Source: Marchantia polymorpha subsp. ruderalis (taxonomy: Eukaryota > Streptophyta > Marchantiopsida > Marchantiales > Marchantiaceae). From it: a DNA stretch of 64,000 nucleotides. Within the stretch, counting starts at the first letter, position 1. The number at the start of each line of letters is the position of its first letter. Below the pieces are notes generated by a model. That model did not search any database. It was not told the DNA's origin and was given only the letters and a program-made list of their open reading frames with translations. The DNA is taken from positions 20,296,501-20,360,500 of the forward strand of contig AP031356.1 in assembly GCA_037833965.1 (NCBI GenBank), read 5' to 3'. Made by a program: the position numbers and the translations under genes. Shown in pieces: positions 1 to 12,376 of the stretch.

Positions 1-2206
1 TTTTCTTGCTGGTGGCGGAGGCCTTGGCGACAACATCTCATCAAGCTATGGACCATGGCATACTTCGAGGAATCCGTGTGCCAAACAACACCTCATAACA
101 ATTGGTGTCTTAGTTTGCAAATGACTTCACTTTCTCTTTATACGGCACGGGGCGATACTTAATTGCCACTTCAACAATGCTTGCAGCATTTGGGCTTGGT
201 ACGGGTCTAACACTGAACAGACAGAAATGTAGCATCTTATGATTCTCCAGGCATACTCCTTCGGCTTGGATCCGCACCTTTGGCTATACCTTGGCGCCGC
301 CTAGGATGCTTTCAAAGGTGCTTAAAACTCCGTTTGAGATGTCGCTACAGATCGCCGACGTTGATCAATCTCTTGTAAGGAAGATAACAATCAAACTCAA
401 AGTCATCTGGTCATCTCTCCATTTGTCGCTGACCGCGCGCGCTGTCGTGGTAAATTCCATGCTTCTCTCCATACTCTGGTATTTCTTAAGTAATTGAGCA
501 GGTTCTTCCACAATGTTGCGCTCCATCTAGGGCACTCTACAACTATCTGTGAGCAGGGATGGAAAATCATGTGCGTGCTAGAGTACGATGGGAGGATGTG
601 TGCGCATCAAAAAAGATCGGAGGGTTAGATATTGTTGATCCTTTCGACGCCCCGACTGCGCTGATATGCAAGTGGATTGTCAAGCCGTTGACGCCCGGAT
701 CCTTCCGTTACTCATGCTCCTTTGCCATCGATTCGCAAACCTGTAGCTTTCTGGACAACACGGGTGGCCACATGGGCTCCAATGGGCCCTCCTGTTGAAT
801 ATCTAAGCCTCCAACGGCTCCCCGTTATGGATCCACCTCTAACGTGCATAGCGCCTATTGTGTCCTCTAGTCACAGCCGTTCCACCTACATCATTCAAAT
901 AAGTCCAAAATACTCAGTTCTGGTGGAATACTCACTACATTGGCTCCAATTTTGGGTTCTCTAGCACGCTCATCAACTGGCGACTCAAGGGCTTACTTGA
1001 CTGCGGGACCTTTGGGTGGAGGATTTGATGGAGCCTCAACCCTGGAACTCCTTGCAGTGAGATTACAGCCTCGACGATACCGAACGGCGCCTCATTGAAT
1101 TGATCCAATCCAAGGTTCCCTAATCCTGGAAGGTGATTTGTCTGGACACGCTATCCAGGCCAAAACCTGGAGATTGGCTTGGCATTTTTGAAGATGCAGT
1201 TACCTCTGACCTAATCCTCCTCTTTCATGCGACCAAGAAGTTCCGCCCCGCTCTCACGCGTTGTCACCATCACGTAGCAGTACCGGCGCAACTGCCAACT
1301 TTTCGAGTCACAACTACCACGCGCTCGCTACATGAACTATCATCATAGCGCCGAACGCCAAGCCTCTTTTTTGGCTCTGTAGTTTGAGTCCGAGTCTATT
1401 CAACCTCCCCAACGGTAGCCAAACAAACTGTTGCCACTTACAGGTATTTTGCCCCATTGCTACTTTAACCTTTGATCCAAGCAGGTTGCGCTGGCCCAAG
1501 GGCAATGTGTTCCACGCCTATACGACACAACGCGAGAGGCACTGGTTTCGCCCGCGCTAGGCTTTTACACTTCCAATTCATCAGAAGTGGCATGGCCTTA
1601 CACCAAAAAATTTCCAACTTGATTAGATGGCGGTCTGTGATACAATGCAACCTCGTAAGGAAGCTGCATTCTTGTGGAATTTTTATCACAGGGCCATCGC
1701 GGTTAATCAATGGCGCCATGTAGCTTTTCGAGGCACAACGGACTGATGTACATGCTGCGCATTAGACGTCCCCGAATCACTTACTCATGCTTTCTTTGAT
1801 TGCGAGGCTGTTGTGGATGCATGGGCATATGCCACCTCCATCATGTACCACATTGCCAACTTGGGGACTCGACCAACGCCCTAGATACGCTTCTCCATTG
1901 CTCAGTGGTTTTTAGGAGACAATCTTCATCCCGACATTGCATTGTTCCAGCAATCCAGGTCACTCCTCTGAAGCTCAATTCTGTGGATGATATGGGTGCG
2001 AAGGAATGTATCCATCTTTCAGAACTTCCAATGGCCAAAAATCCACTTGGAACAGGCGCTCTGGGATGCCACAGTGTACCTCACCAAATCCGCATGGAAG
2101 AGCTATCTTGCCTGGGTCGCAGCAGTGATGTATGTTTATTTATTGCTATGGAATTTTCACCATTTGACTCAAAAAAACAAAGAACAAAAACAAAACAAAA
2201 CTTAAC
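1..2206 (+). mobile_element. L1-type LINE, 3' part, degenerate; runs off the left edge
   Basis: Remnant of the second open reading frame of a plant L1 (LINE) retrotransposon, coding for reverse transcriptase and a C-terminal zinc-binding tail. Around 113-127 the palm motif reads F-A-N-D-F where active enzymes have F-A-D-D, so one catalytic Asp is lost. 291-497 matches the post-palm segment (HLSLTARAVVVNSMLLS). 559-700 matches the downstream RVRWEDVC...GGLDIVDP...ICKWIVKPLTPG block. 1770-2150 matches the zf-RVT tail (LTHAFFDCEAVVDAWAYAT, then WMIWVRRN). The frame shifts several times between these blocks, so it cannot code. The A-rich stretch with CAAAA units at 2168-2203 looks like the 3' tail. 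The 5' end lies outside the window, so target-site duplications cannot be tested. Confidence 0.85.
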
Positions 2207-3930
2207 ACATTCAGCCGTTTTCACTTGAAAGCATCATGACCAATTGAATGCATAGATCTGTCAATAATGTCATTAGACTCATTAATCAACACAGGTAATG
2301 AAAAAGACGTGTGAATATATTTCATAGAGTGGGAAGATGTAGATTGATGTTCTAATATTTTTGTTTACTATGACATCCTCATCTTCATAGTTCCAGTATG
2401 AGATTCATGAGTGAGATTCACACGAGTTGAAACTAGACTGAAAACAAAATTTGTCTGCAAATTTGTCACACAAATTACTTGAAGAAGAAAATTTTGAAGT
2501 TATTAGTGGATATTTAATATTCTCTCAACATCTATATATTTTTGTATCTTTGTATCGAAAAAGAAATTCAAATTTTAGGGGAACATTGACTTAGATTAAA
2601 TTATAAATTGGCTAGCTGGCTTTAAAACTTCCACATTCACGAAGTTTGATTTTACTTGGTAGGTGAATGATTGGAGTTAGCCTGAAGAAAAAGATATTTA
2701 ATTTCTAAGAAGTGTTAAATAATTAACAGTAATTTCAAGACAATTAGTTATCAAGTACGTGGAAGTTAAACTAGATTCCAATATGCAATTTTGTAGGTAT
2801 TATAAACGTGCAAAATGGAAATTCCTTAACATCATCTTGTTTCAACACTTCTCTTATCAAATTTGAGATATGTGTGATTTTAGTTTTTCTTTCCAATCAT
2901 TTGTTATCTATGAAATTTTCGTGTAAGTATATTGATCATTGTGAGTATATCCAGATTGATGAATCTATTATGAAGACCAGACGTGAAAAATCATGAAACT
3001 TCTTCAAGTTAATAATTCGCTTCATTCATGAGCCGCATACCCGATTCAATCTTGCTAGCTAGTACTTACCGACCTGTAAATCCAAATGTGGTTGTCTCAC
3101 ATGTCCAAGGTTAGGTAATACTTGCATATCATCGACTCCATGATTTTCCCCGGTTTCAGGGAGATGTCCTACTCGGTTATCTTCTTATTGATGTCGTCAG
3201 GCACAAAAGTAGGAAGAAGATCCTCAAGACCTCAAGCACATTCATATTATTAGATGAGCTTCCACTTGCTCCAATCGGTGACTTGAGACGCTTCAGGTAA
3301 AGGGGGGTCGAGGACAACCATCTGAGATTTGTAAGTGACTTGTAAGCACCTCTCGCGAAAACTTGAAAAAGCTTCACAATAAAGAACTTTTTACAAATTA
3401 GATACAGCATTGTGCAGAAATTTATTGTCTGTGGGCCTTCAGCTCTCGCAACTCCCTATCTGTTCACTTCTGAACAACGTTGAGGTCGTGATTAGAGGCG
3501 TCCTCAACTATCCCTACGTCCCGATTCCGCAAATCACATGCCTAAAATCTGACAAAACTTTCTCCAGAAAACTTGCGATCTCCAGAACACTCAAGCATCC
3601 ATTCGCATGGAACTTGAGCTGCTATTATGAGAGTTTTCGTAATATTTCTGTACATTTACTCCGTGAGTTTGTACCGCTTTTCTTGTACACCAGTAACACC
3701 CATTTGAATCTCTATGATAGTATGTAGAGGCATCTGAACAACCAGCTCAACCATCAGTAAAATAGTCTTGACAATTTAGTTCTTTCCGAAAAAAGAGCAT
3801 GCGGTCGGACCATAGAATCTTGTCAAGGGGTAATGCTTACACTGATATTTTCTTGAAATTCGATCGTTTTATTGAATAATAAACAGGATAATGCGATTAT
3901 AGATCTCCTAACGTGCACTATAACACTGAC
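2207..3930. other. Intergenic, no recognised gene
   Basis: AT-rich to about 3000, then mixed composition. On the minus strand near 3175-3310 a short coding-like piece reads LEDLLPTFVPDDINKKITE and stops. The open stretch at 3410-3727 on the plus strand has no family resemblance that I can see. Both may be exon scraps, but no gene can be named. Confidence 0.4.
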
Positions 3931-4621
3931 CTCAATATGTAGCACCTATTTCAGTGGTTTATCAGCGAAGTACGCATAAGAGCCTGGAAAAGACAAAAAT
4001 ATTTATTTCAGCCTGCACAGGTTTGCACATGCATCAGCTTTGATTGGTGTGTTACTATCCGAAGAAAAAAACAAACTTCGGCGTGAATACGTAATTAAAG
4101 AGCATACTACACTGTTCCTTACCTGATGAGCGATGACCACAACTGGAGACCGCTGTCTCTCAAGTTCAATGGTCACTGGTTCTAATTTGCATATACAAAC
4201 AGCAGAATGTCTCATATCAGATATTTTGCTGCAGGGTGAATTGTGCGCATGCATGGAAGTCAAGAATACCGAATTGTTAAGAAGATTTTAGAAGAAATCC
4301 ATACCTCTGAATAACATCCAAGTAAAATTCGCCACGAGGATACCGATACCTCAACTTGTCCAGCTTTTCGAGCGCTGTACACAGACATCAGAGATAAGTA
4401 CTTCGTTAATAGCCAATTCAACACACAACTGTGAACTAAAAGGTGAAAATGGACTTTCTTTTTACCGTTTCTCTTCAAGACTCGGTATCAGGAGCTGAGA
4501 TACATGAAGATTATCAAATAAAATATAGAACATACGCATATTCTTCTGGCATGTCGATCTTTATTTCTTCATATCTCATTCCATCGCATACACCTGGGTC
4601 ATCTAGGGCGCGCCATTGAAC
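3931..4621 (-). pseudogene. F2KP: 6-phosphofructo-2-kinase/fructose-2,6-bisphosphatase fragment (phosphatase domain)
   Basis: Four exon-like blocks on the minus strand match the C-terminal bisphosphatase domain of the bifunctional enzyme that makes and degrades fructose 2,6-bisphosphate, a cytosolic regulator of glycolysis and sucrose synthesis. In order: 4621-4536 (VQWRALDDPGVCDGM...MPEEY), 4374-4305 (KLRYRYPRGEFYLDVIQR), 4186-4123 (LEPVTIELERQRSPVVVIA, then HQ) and 3983-3931 (YAYFADKPLK...HIE). Splice sites sit where expected between blocks. Decay is clear: a small indel shifts the frame in the second block, the acceptor before the third block reads AA instead of AG, and the fourth block lacks about 13 nt and has a stop where the family has Glu after PLK. 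The kinase domain and the N-terminal phosphatase motifs are absent; the copy ends about 100 bp from the glycosyltransferase arm. Confidence 0.8.
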
Positions 4622-4650
4622 CTGCAAGATACAAAACACACGGTAAATAC

Positions 4651-4692
4651 ATCTTGTGATCCACATCTAATCCTTAATGTGGGTCACAAGAT
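4651..4692. repeat. Short inverted repeat (hairpin)
   Basis: Two 16-bp arms with one mismatch around a 10-nt loop (ATCTTGTGATCCACAT and its partner at 4677-4692). It sits between the F2KP relic and the duplicated arm. Function unknown. Confidence 0.6.
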
Positions 4693-4748
4693 CCAAATGA
4701 ACAAAAAAATAGAAGTTGAGAAAAACCGTAGTCGCATATAAGGGATTT

Positions 4749-4796
4749 CAGGCATTTGGAGTCCCGTGCAACCAAACACGGGATTCCAAATGCCTG
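4749..4796. repeat. 20-bp-arm inverted repeat near the outer edge of arm 1
   Basis: CAGGCATTTGGAGTCCCGTG at 4749-4768 pairs with 4777-4796 with one mismatch, around an 8-nt loop. The matching place in arm 2 (about 33335-33375) keeps only part of the palindrome. It may be a small MITE-like insertion or a structure linked to the breakpoint. Confidence 0.65.
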
Positions 4797-5979
4797 AATA
4801 GTGTCCAGTAACGTAATATTAAGAGTTATTGACAGTCATGGCGTGTAGCTATAAAAAGTAAAAACTTTGGGTCTTACCTTTTACTACTAATTGAATTTAA
4901 ATGGAAGCTACTTTTTCTTATCGGAATGTTAGGTGTTGCACAGAGTGCCAATCGTTAATCCTAAACACGAAGACATACACCCACATCAATAGTAGACTAC
5001 AATTCGTTAATTGTAACACAAAGAGATGCATGCGCACCAAGAGTTGACACAACGAGTTTTTTCATCCACGGGAAATCCTTAGGTTTATTCAGGTGAGAAT
5101 TACAACCACTTATTGAATATAACCTTAGTTCAATTAACTTAAGGTAGATTAATGTGAATTTACTCTTAACAATAAACATCTGAGAGCTAATGTATATAAC
5201 TACATAGTACAATAAATCTCGAGATATAAATAGTCAATTAGTTTACTATTCTCATAATTAAAAACCTCAAATGGTTAATTTCTCATTTTAGTGAAAATAA
5301 AAACAGTAATTGAAATCTATTAAAATATATCACATACGGTATTCAGAATCATCATATTTGTTTCTAACCGAGTGTAATAGTGGTTAAACCCATTTCTTTT
5401 AACAAACTTTAATCTTCAATGTCGAACAAAATAAAAGTAATATCACCGCATGTAGACCTTTGAACAAGTTGAGATTCTCCCTAGCTGTAGCAGTGTTTTT
5501 AGCAGAAAATAGTCCTGACAGTAGTGCTCAAGCCCTGGGAGGTAACAGCAGTCCGAATCACGTTCTCATGATTTTGACACAAGTACCAGTCTTAGAAGCA
5601 TTACTCGTGCCTGGTATTAGACTTCTGACTGAAATTGTATTGTCAGTGATATAGTCATGCATGTACAGTAATCGACATTCGAGTCACGGAAACATAGAAC
5701 GTCGTATAAACTGCATAATGCGGTCGAGTCCGTGAAGTCATTTCTTTCCAATACTTCAATCGTTGATATAAACTCTTCCACCCGTTGATCATACACAATT
5801 CTCATTGATGCTAATTCTCTGCTCACCAGTCCCTTTCCAGGTCCCTCTCCAAACTTCCGCAATACAGTGATCGAAGTTTTCAGTGACTTAGAGTTCAGAA
5901 TTAGAGATCAGAAAGATTTGATAGCTGCCAAGGTCTTGACAAAGGATTTCGCTCGCGTTCCACCGAGCATCGAGTAAAG

Positions 5980-7972
5980 ATGGTTCACTTCATGATGATA
6001 CCCCATCAATCCCTACCTCACATCGCTCCTATGATGCATTTGGCAGACAAACTGGCAGCTTATGAAGGAGTCACTTGCACGATTTTTTTATACAAAAACT
6101 TGTTGGAGGAGTTGCCCTCAGATGGATTGAGGGACGGAGTGCACATTCTTGCTTTGCCTCCAATGCAGGGACCTCCTATATTAGGGAACCCACTTGCGAA
6201 CGGCGAAGCCCTTGGACGGGTTGTGAACGAGTACTTCGACAAAGAGTTGCTAGGAGCGGGCGGCGACATAGAAGGGAAACCTCGGTATCATTGCCTCATA
6301 TCCGATATCCTTCTTCAGTGGACGGTGGTCAGTTCGATTCAATTCTCTTCGCAAACCTGTCGAAGTCTATGTTTGCTTGAACGGGATATGAAAGTTTTGC
6401 ATTGATGTAGACTACTTGCTCATGAGATTGATGTGAGTTTTGTGGATTAACTACGCAGCAAGCAGCTGCGAGACTGCAAATTCCTCGATACATTCTGAGC
6501 GCAATGTCGGCGTTTGCGGTTTTGATGGTACTTCATCATCCAATCACTAAAAAAGATATGGAGAGGCCAAAGATACTGCACTGGCCAAACATCATCCCGG
6601 GTCCCCTCATCAGTACCTTCTTCCTTGCCAAACGAAAAGGTCAAGGTCCGACATTTGTCATAAATTCTATAAAGGGAGCAGCAGGTATCTTGGAGAACAC
6701 ATTTTCCGAACTGGAACATGTAGGTCGATTGCTGAGCTTCAGAGAAAGGTACGCGGGTGGAACTAGTGAGACGTTTTGAAATTCAGAAGGCTATTGTACT
6801 CATGAAGTCACTCCGAGTGAAATAAGTCTGTCTTACCCTTCGTGTCCAGCAGCGAGCACTCGCATAAAATCTTTCTCCTTCATAACCAACAAAAAGGAGA
6901 AATTCTGAGAATGTGGAAGTTGTCGCTGACATGATGGACGTGTTGACAGGGAGTTAACATGATACCAGTAGGTCCACTGTCATCGACGGTACAACCGACC
7001 AAGAACTTCAAAGGCCACTCTAACGAAAACTTCAACGACGTCGGGGACGAATGTCTTAAATGGCTGGATGAGCAGCCACCGACTTCGGTGGTGTATGTTA
7101 ACTTTGGGACCACGGGATTCACCAATTTTTCCATAGAAATGGTGCACGAGTTGGCACTGGGACTCGAGGGAAGCGAAGCCAGATTTTTGTGGGTCTTGAG
7201 ACCGCCGCCAGGACTCTCCGCAGAGGAGGCGGAGCAGGTTCTGCCTAGTGGGTTTGAGGAGCGAGTCAAAGGCCGGGGGCCTATCACTAGAGACTGGGCT
7301 CCACAGCTACAAATATTAGAACATCGTTCGACTGCAGCGTTCCTTATGCAAGGAGGTTGGAATTCTACTCTGGAAACTATCTGTAGAGGTGATCCGTTCA
7401 TAGCATGGGCCACTTTTGCCGATCAGCCTGTCAATGTCAAGTAAGCTCGAACTTCCAATTTTGCCTTCCGAAGACATTTTGTTTCTGTTGCGGAACTCTG
7501 TAGATCGTGCGTGTCCAGAATACGCAGAGTCGTCCACCGATTCTCTAAGCTGTCTTTTAGTAAGTCCTACTTTCTTCGTCTATGATCGCTGCAGATCATT
7601 GTGCCATGCGTAAATTTCTGACTTGTCTCCTGATTCACACATGGCTGGCTCTGGGCTGTATCTTTATTAACTTCAGGTTTTTGATTTCCTTTCAGATTTG
7701 CGGCAGACGGAGCAAAGTTGGGGGTGATGCTTCCGAGTCAAGACGTTAGTACAGGGCTGCCGTTGAGAGTGGATAGACATGACGTAGAAAAGGCAATACG
7801 ATTAGTGTTGTCGTCCGAAGAGAGCAATCTCATAAGGAAGAATGCCCAGAATATGAAAGTCGCAGCGGCCAAAGCAGTCAGTCCCAAAGGGTCCTCCTCC
7901 AGAAGCTTGATGAGCTTTGTTAAAGGCTTGCAGATCGCAGAAGAGTATCGCCATACAGAATTACACAACTGA
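5980..7972 (+). CDS. UDP-glycosyltransferase (family 1), copy A, possibly frameshifted
   Basis: Transfers a sugar from a UDP-sugar to a small acceptor (secondary metabolite or hormone), normally in the cytosol. Exons: 5980-6327, 6459-6719 or 6748, 6950-7440, 7696-7972. The start (AAAGATGG) matches copies B and C. Catalytic His14 (PHIAPM) and Asp109 (CLISD) are kept. The 44-residue signature box begins at WAPQ and ends in ADQ, as in glucose users. Compared with B and C, exon 2 carries two extra bases just after codon GAACAT, so the usual donor at 6749 would shift the frame. The same change creates GTAGGT at 6720, and splicing there keeps frame at the cost of about ten residues (458 aa in total). 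Box changes found only here (Gly to Asp just before W, Gly to Ala, Val to Asp) suggest relaxed selection. Confidence 0.7.
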
Positions 7973-8825
7973 GCCATCAATTTCACAAATGACCCAATTG
8001 AAGAAAGCTCTCTCTCGTCCCACTCCGGTGTTGGTGGTGCTATGAGACCAGGTTATGAACACAGGTATAAACACTCTTTTGAGTCATGATATGGATATCA
8101 TGATAATTTTTACTGAAATCATCCGAATTTCAACAATATGGACAAGACATTATAAGGTGAATTCTTGTTGTTTATGGATATTGATCTCCACAACTCACCT
8201 TCGCAAAACCAATGAAAGTAGAATCGAAGCTCATGATCCTTCAAGGTCTCCTCAACCATATCCACAACTGATTCTTTCTGTTGAACTCCAACCATGATCA
8301 TTTTGTCCATATCCTTCACTTTACAATCTTTTAGTAACACAACTAACTACCCTACAGACTTCTTTGCATCCTTTGGTCAATAAATTTTAGTAACCATCAT
8401 TGGATGGCCCAGTTATTAGTATGGAATTATAAATCACATAATCTCAATTCATGAAATTATAAATTAGAGATCCCATGCTAATAATTACATGAAAATTAGT
8501 GCAGGAGTATAATCATATAATAAATTTGTGAAATAAAAATATTTCTATTGGAGAAATTTACTTGAAAGAAACACAAAACACTTGTTGAAAATAAACATGA
8601 TTCATTTTATCCGATGAGAACCTTGGAGCACAGCATCTTTCAGGTTACGTTACGAGCTATGGGATAGATACTACCCATTTCAAGGAGTATATGCTACCGT
8701 GCGGCTTGTACCTAGTAGGCAAACCGAGATCAGAGCACAAACTCTCTTGAATGACATACAAAACTTGGCATCAACAACACATTTAAAAAGGAGATTTGTT
8801 GGTAATCAAAGAGCTCTCCAAACAA

Positions 8826-10390
8826 ACATGTTGAAAATAATGACTTTTTCGGGAAACTTTTCTGCTTGCGCTCAATCATGCAAAAAGTTAATGGTTTTGT
8901 GGTTTTCTCTTAAATAATATAACACATACTTTGGTGTCAAAAAATCTATGACAAATGTTAGGTCAGGACTTTTCCAAAAAAGTCATCATTTGCAAAATCT
9001 TATTATTATTTACAAAGTGTATTTCTAGAAGGAAAAAGCAAGTCAAAAGATTTTTAAAATTTTGAAAAACAATCTCAAAATAGTTTGAATATGAATTCAT
9101 TTTGCAACAACAAATCGTTTGGAGTATATCTTCAAGGATGGAATCAAACGTGGATAAGGTGGTCACTCAAAATGAAGTTATTATTATCTTAAAAGACATT
9201 GTTCATAGTTGTCATGTCAGCAATTCATGTGTTTGATAGGTAGAGAATAAGTGTGCTAGTTGACAGTAATATGTAAGCAATTCCTGTGTTTGTTAGATAA
9301 GGTTTACGTGTATGTTAATTGAAAGCGACACGTCAATAATTTGTGTGTTTGTAAGATTATCCGTCTTGTCATCAATCCATTATGAAAGTAATGGATGATG
9401 ATTATGAGATTTAATTTTATTGTACTTGTTGGTTAAATCTATATATGGAGGAGTATAATCATTTGAGAAATTTTTCATTTTCAAAGTTGTGTTTTTTCTT
9501 CAAATGAACTTCTTTTGATCACTAGTGTTACAATAATATCAAAACTACCTTCTTCTTGATTTATTGTCAATTATTTTTCATGAAATAACAAGAATGTAAT
9601 GATAAAATTTAATTTTTAATATTAAATAATGACTAGCAGAGATTATTGATCTACATTAAGAGAGATAGGGAAGTGAAACTTGATGTTTGTAGATATGGAT
9701 GTGCTTGGAAGAAATCCAACATTGCAATGGTCTACGTCTAAACTCTTTGAGATTCAACTTTGTTTTAGAAATAAAGATCATTTTTGGTTGTACATTGTGG
9801 TCTATTGGGATGTATAATTAATGATTAGAATAACAGATTCAAAAGTGCCATCGATTTTATCAATTGTTAGCTACAAAGATACATGAAATCGTAACATCTA
9901 CAAATAATACTAAATGCTACATGAATTTGGATCATAAATCAACTGTCACGATTATATTCAATACATATGTACATTAAGATAAGTTATGAATTATAAAGAG
10001 TGCATAGAGATTTTTTTGTGAGAACATATGATGAAAACTATTATAAAGCTATTGTAGAATCATCTTTACCTTTTGTGACTACTTTGATAAATGGTTGGAT
10101 AATCATCATACTTACTTTATACTAAAGTGAGTGGGAGAAAGCATGAAGACATCATTAGACATAAATGAAATAGAAAATGCTAAATCATGATTGAGAGAAT
10201 GAAGTGGAGAAAAACAATAGCGAATGGATACACAAAGCAACAAGTTACAAAACATAAGATCTTAACATTAGAAAGCAAAAAACTAGAGACCAAACAAATT
10301 GGAGAAATGAAAATTGAACATCATGTTCAATGAGAACTTGCTCATATGGATGCAAACGTAGTCAAGAGATTGAAATTCAAGTCAATTTTT
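8826..10390. other. Intergenic, AT-rich, degenerate repeats
   Basis: No gene recognised. 9190-9370 holds three degenerate tandem units of about 60 bp, each with a AATT(C/T)(A/C/G)TGTGTTTG core. The stretch around 9440-9520 (ATATATGGAGGAG, then TTTTCAAA) has the look of a plant LTR promoter and may be an old retroelement end, but no partner was found. Confidence 0.35.
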
Positions 10391-10806
10391 TGCTATAACA
10401 CTAGGATTTAGAGAAAAGTTCACTTGAAGATGGAAACATGAACTCTGAAGATGAGAGATACCAACAATGGTTCTACTCTTCTTTATATAGCTCTCATCAA
10501 CAATTACAAGGAGATAAGATCTTATTCCTACCATCCATTAAACTCCTAGTGGATGTATGACATGGCGGATAACTCTAACAAGCACACGGATGGCTGACGT
10601 GGCGCTTCCAACTAACACACTCAATCCTCACATAACAAGCACACGGAACCTTGACGTGACATTGTCAAGTAACGCACCTACTGTCTACATACCAAGCGCT
10701 CGGATCACTGACGTGACAGCTATGACTAGTGCACGGTAAAGTATCTATAACAAAATTTAAAATAACTTCTTCTTTAGTTCTAACTAACTAACTAAAGATG
10801 GTTACA
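10391..10806 (-). repeat. 3' LTR of the Gypsy fossil
   Basis: About 415 bp, ending GATGGTTACA at 10806 and aligned end to end with the solo LTR at 43353-43760. Shared landmarks are AAGGAGATAAGATCTTAT, repeated ACAAGCACACGGAT units, TGACGTGGC-like motifs and AGCTATGACTAGTGCAC. The ACGT-core motifs resemble plant bZIP-type response elements, which many plant LTRs carry. The left boundary is uncertain by a few bases. Confidence 0.75.
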
Positions 10807-12376
10807 AACCTCACTTCTATTAAAATGCAACGTCCTCGTTGCACATACGTTCAAACTCCTGAACTTTCAAAGGTGCATTTGCTAAATTTTCAACCGGTTT
10901 TCAAGTTGATCCGTATGATAAATAGACTGTACATTGAATCAAATACTCTACTTTGGGAGATTTATGACCTTCAATACGTTTCTTGAGTATCTTTTCTACC
11001 TCTAACTCCTTATTATCTGCTATCAAGGTTGTAAGAGAAAGTGGTGCTCATTGGTGAATTGTTTTGATCGTGGTACATGTTTTTGCAATCGTGACGCATG
11101 AAATGCCGGATATATTTTCATATGTGACGGAAGTTTCAACTAGTATGACAACATGCTTCAAAACAAAAAATTGGACCAATGAATCTAGGGTTCAACTTTG
11201 GTGTTCCTACAAGAGACAAATTTGCTATAAATAATCAAACATGATTTACTATTTTAAAAACCACTTCTCTACAATGAGCATCGGCATGATGTTTTTGCCG
11301 ATTTTGAGTTATCACTAACTTCTCCTTGGCTTGATGTTGTCTTTAGTGAATATGCTTTATAAACTCGTTGGCTACTACAACTTTGATCAAAAAATCCTCT
11401 CCTTTCGAAAATCACATCAAACTTGAAGGAATTTTAGTGTGAGCTTTATATTGCATTTGCATCTAGATATGATTGAGCTAGTTGTGGAGCTATTATCGTT
11501 TTTGTGGTTGGCCTCATGTGTATCATCTTGCTCAATTTTTCCACAAAAATCATCATTAAATCATGTTATAGCGAAGTCTTTGATAACTCACATACGAGAT
11601 ATATGATGACATGTTCCCACCGCTATTTGGAAATAGGAAGAGGCTGTAATAAACCGGCTAGCTTTTAATTACTTGTCTTGTTTTGTTAACAAACAATACA
11701 ACTTTTAATATAAGACTCCACATTCTCACATATTTTGTGCCAATAGTACACTCGTTGTATGTTCTCCATGTTTTTCTCCACTCCCACATGACTTGCAATG
11801 GCTATTCATGACTTTTGGTTAAAATCATTGTGTGCAAATTTTGATCTTGTGGAATCTATATACGTAATTTGTAGAATGCTAAATGTAAAGATTTCTCCGC
11901 TTTTCTAATTTGTAGTGCTCGAGTAATCTCTTCATACTACTTTGTGGTTTGTGTCATCTTGCTTCATCAATCATCCTGAATTTTCACTTTTGCAACATGA
12001 TTCAAACAAGGCATGCGTGTGAAAACATCCGCAAGTCATTTTTTTCTCTCTATGTACACAATCTTTATGTTGAAGCGTTGACGCCACTCTGATCATCTAA
12101 TTTGTTAGTTGGACAGATTTTTCTAAGTTTCCAAATAAACCAAGGTTTTATGATTGGTCTCCACTATAAATTCTTTATCGAACAAGTAATTTTTCCATTG
12201 TTGGTTGCCAACACAATGTTTAGCTCTTCCCGTTATTTCGTGTGATAATTTTGTTCCCCCGCCATCAACTTTCTAGAATAGAAAGCAACCAGATATTATC
12301 CGTTCTTCCATTCTTGTTGAAATATGTCACCTACCTTTGTAACTTATGTGTCAGATGTCAACTTGATAGGACGGTT

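Larger units (their letters stand above)
4725..8825 (+). repeat. Arm 1 of a large inverted duplication (carries glycosyltransferase A)
   Basis: This segment recurs in reverse complement at 29255-33393. Shared landmarks run the whole length: the AAAACCGTARTCGCATATAA edge, the AAGAGTTATTGACAGTCATG block near 4828, the promoter region with AGCCCTGGGAGGTAACAGCA near 5530, all four glycosyltransferase exons, the 3' flank with the TTGAGTCATGATATGGATAT block near 8080, and the CGAGCTATGGGATAGATACT block near 8650. Similarity stops at about 4725 on the outer side and about 8825 on the inner side. The edges are read by eye and may be off by tens of bases. Confidence 0.85.

Noticed and set aside
5820-5979. 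Upstream in-frame extension of the glycosyltransferase start, as seen in copy B (32386-32156)
   Set aside because: It is not open in the same frame in copy A, and MVHF aligns with the usual N-terminus of the family, so the shorter start is preferred.
6060-7413. Minus-strand readings opposite glycosyltransferase A (and equivalents at 31416-32117 and 50051-50558)
   Set aside because: They are mirror readings of conserved exons, repeated in every copy because the sense strand is conserved; no domain of their own.
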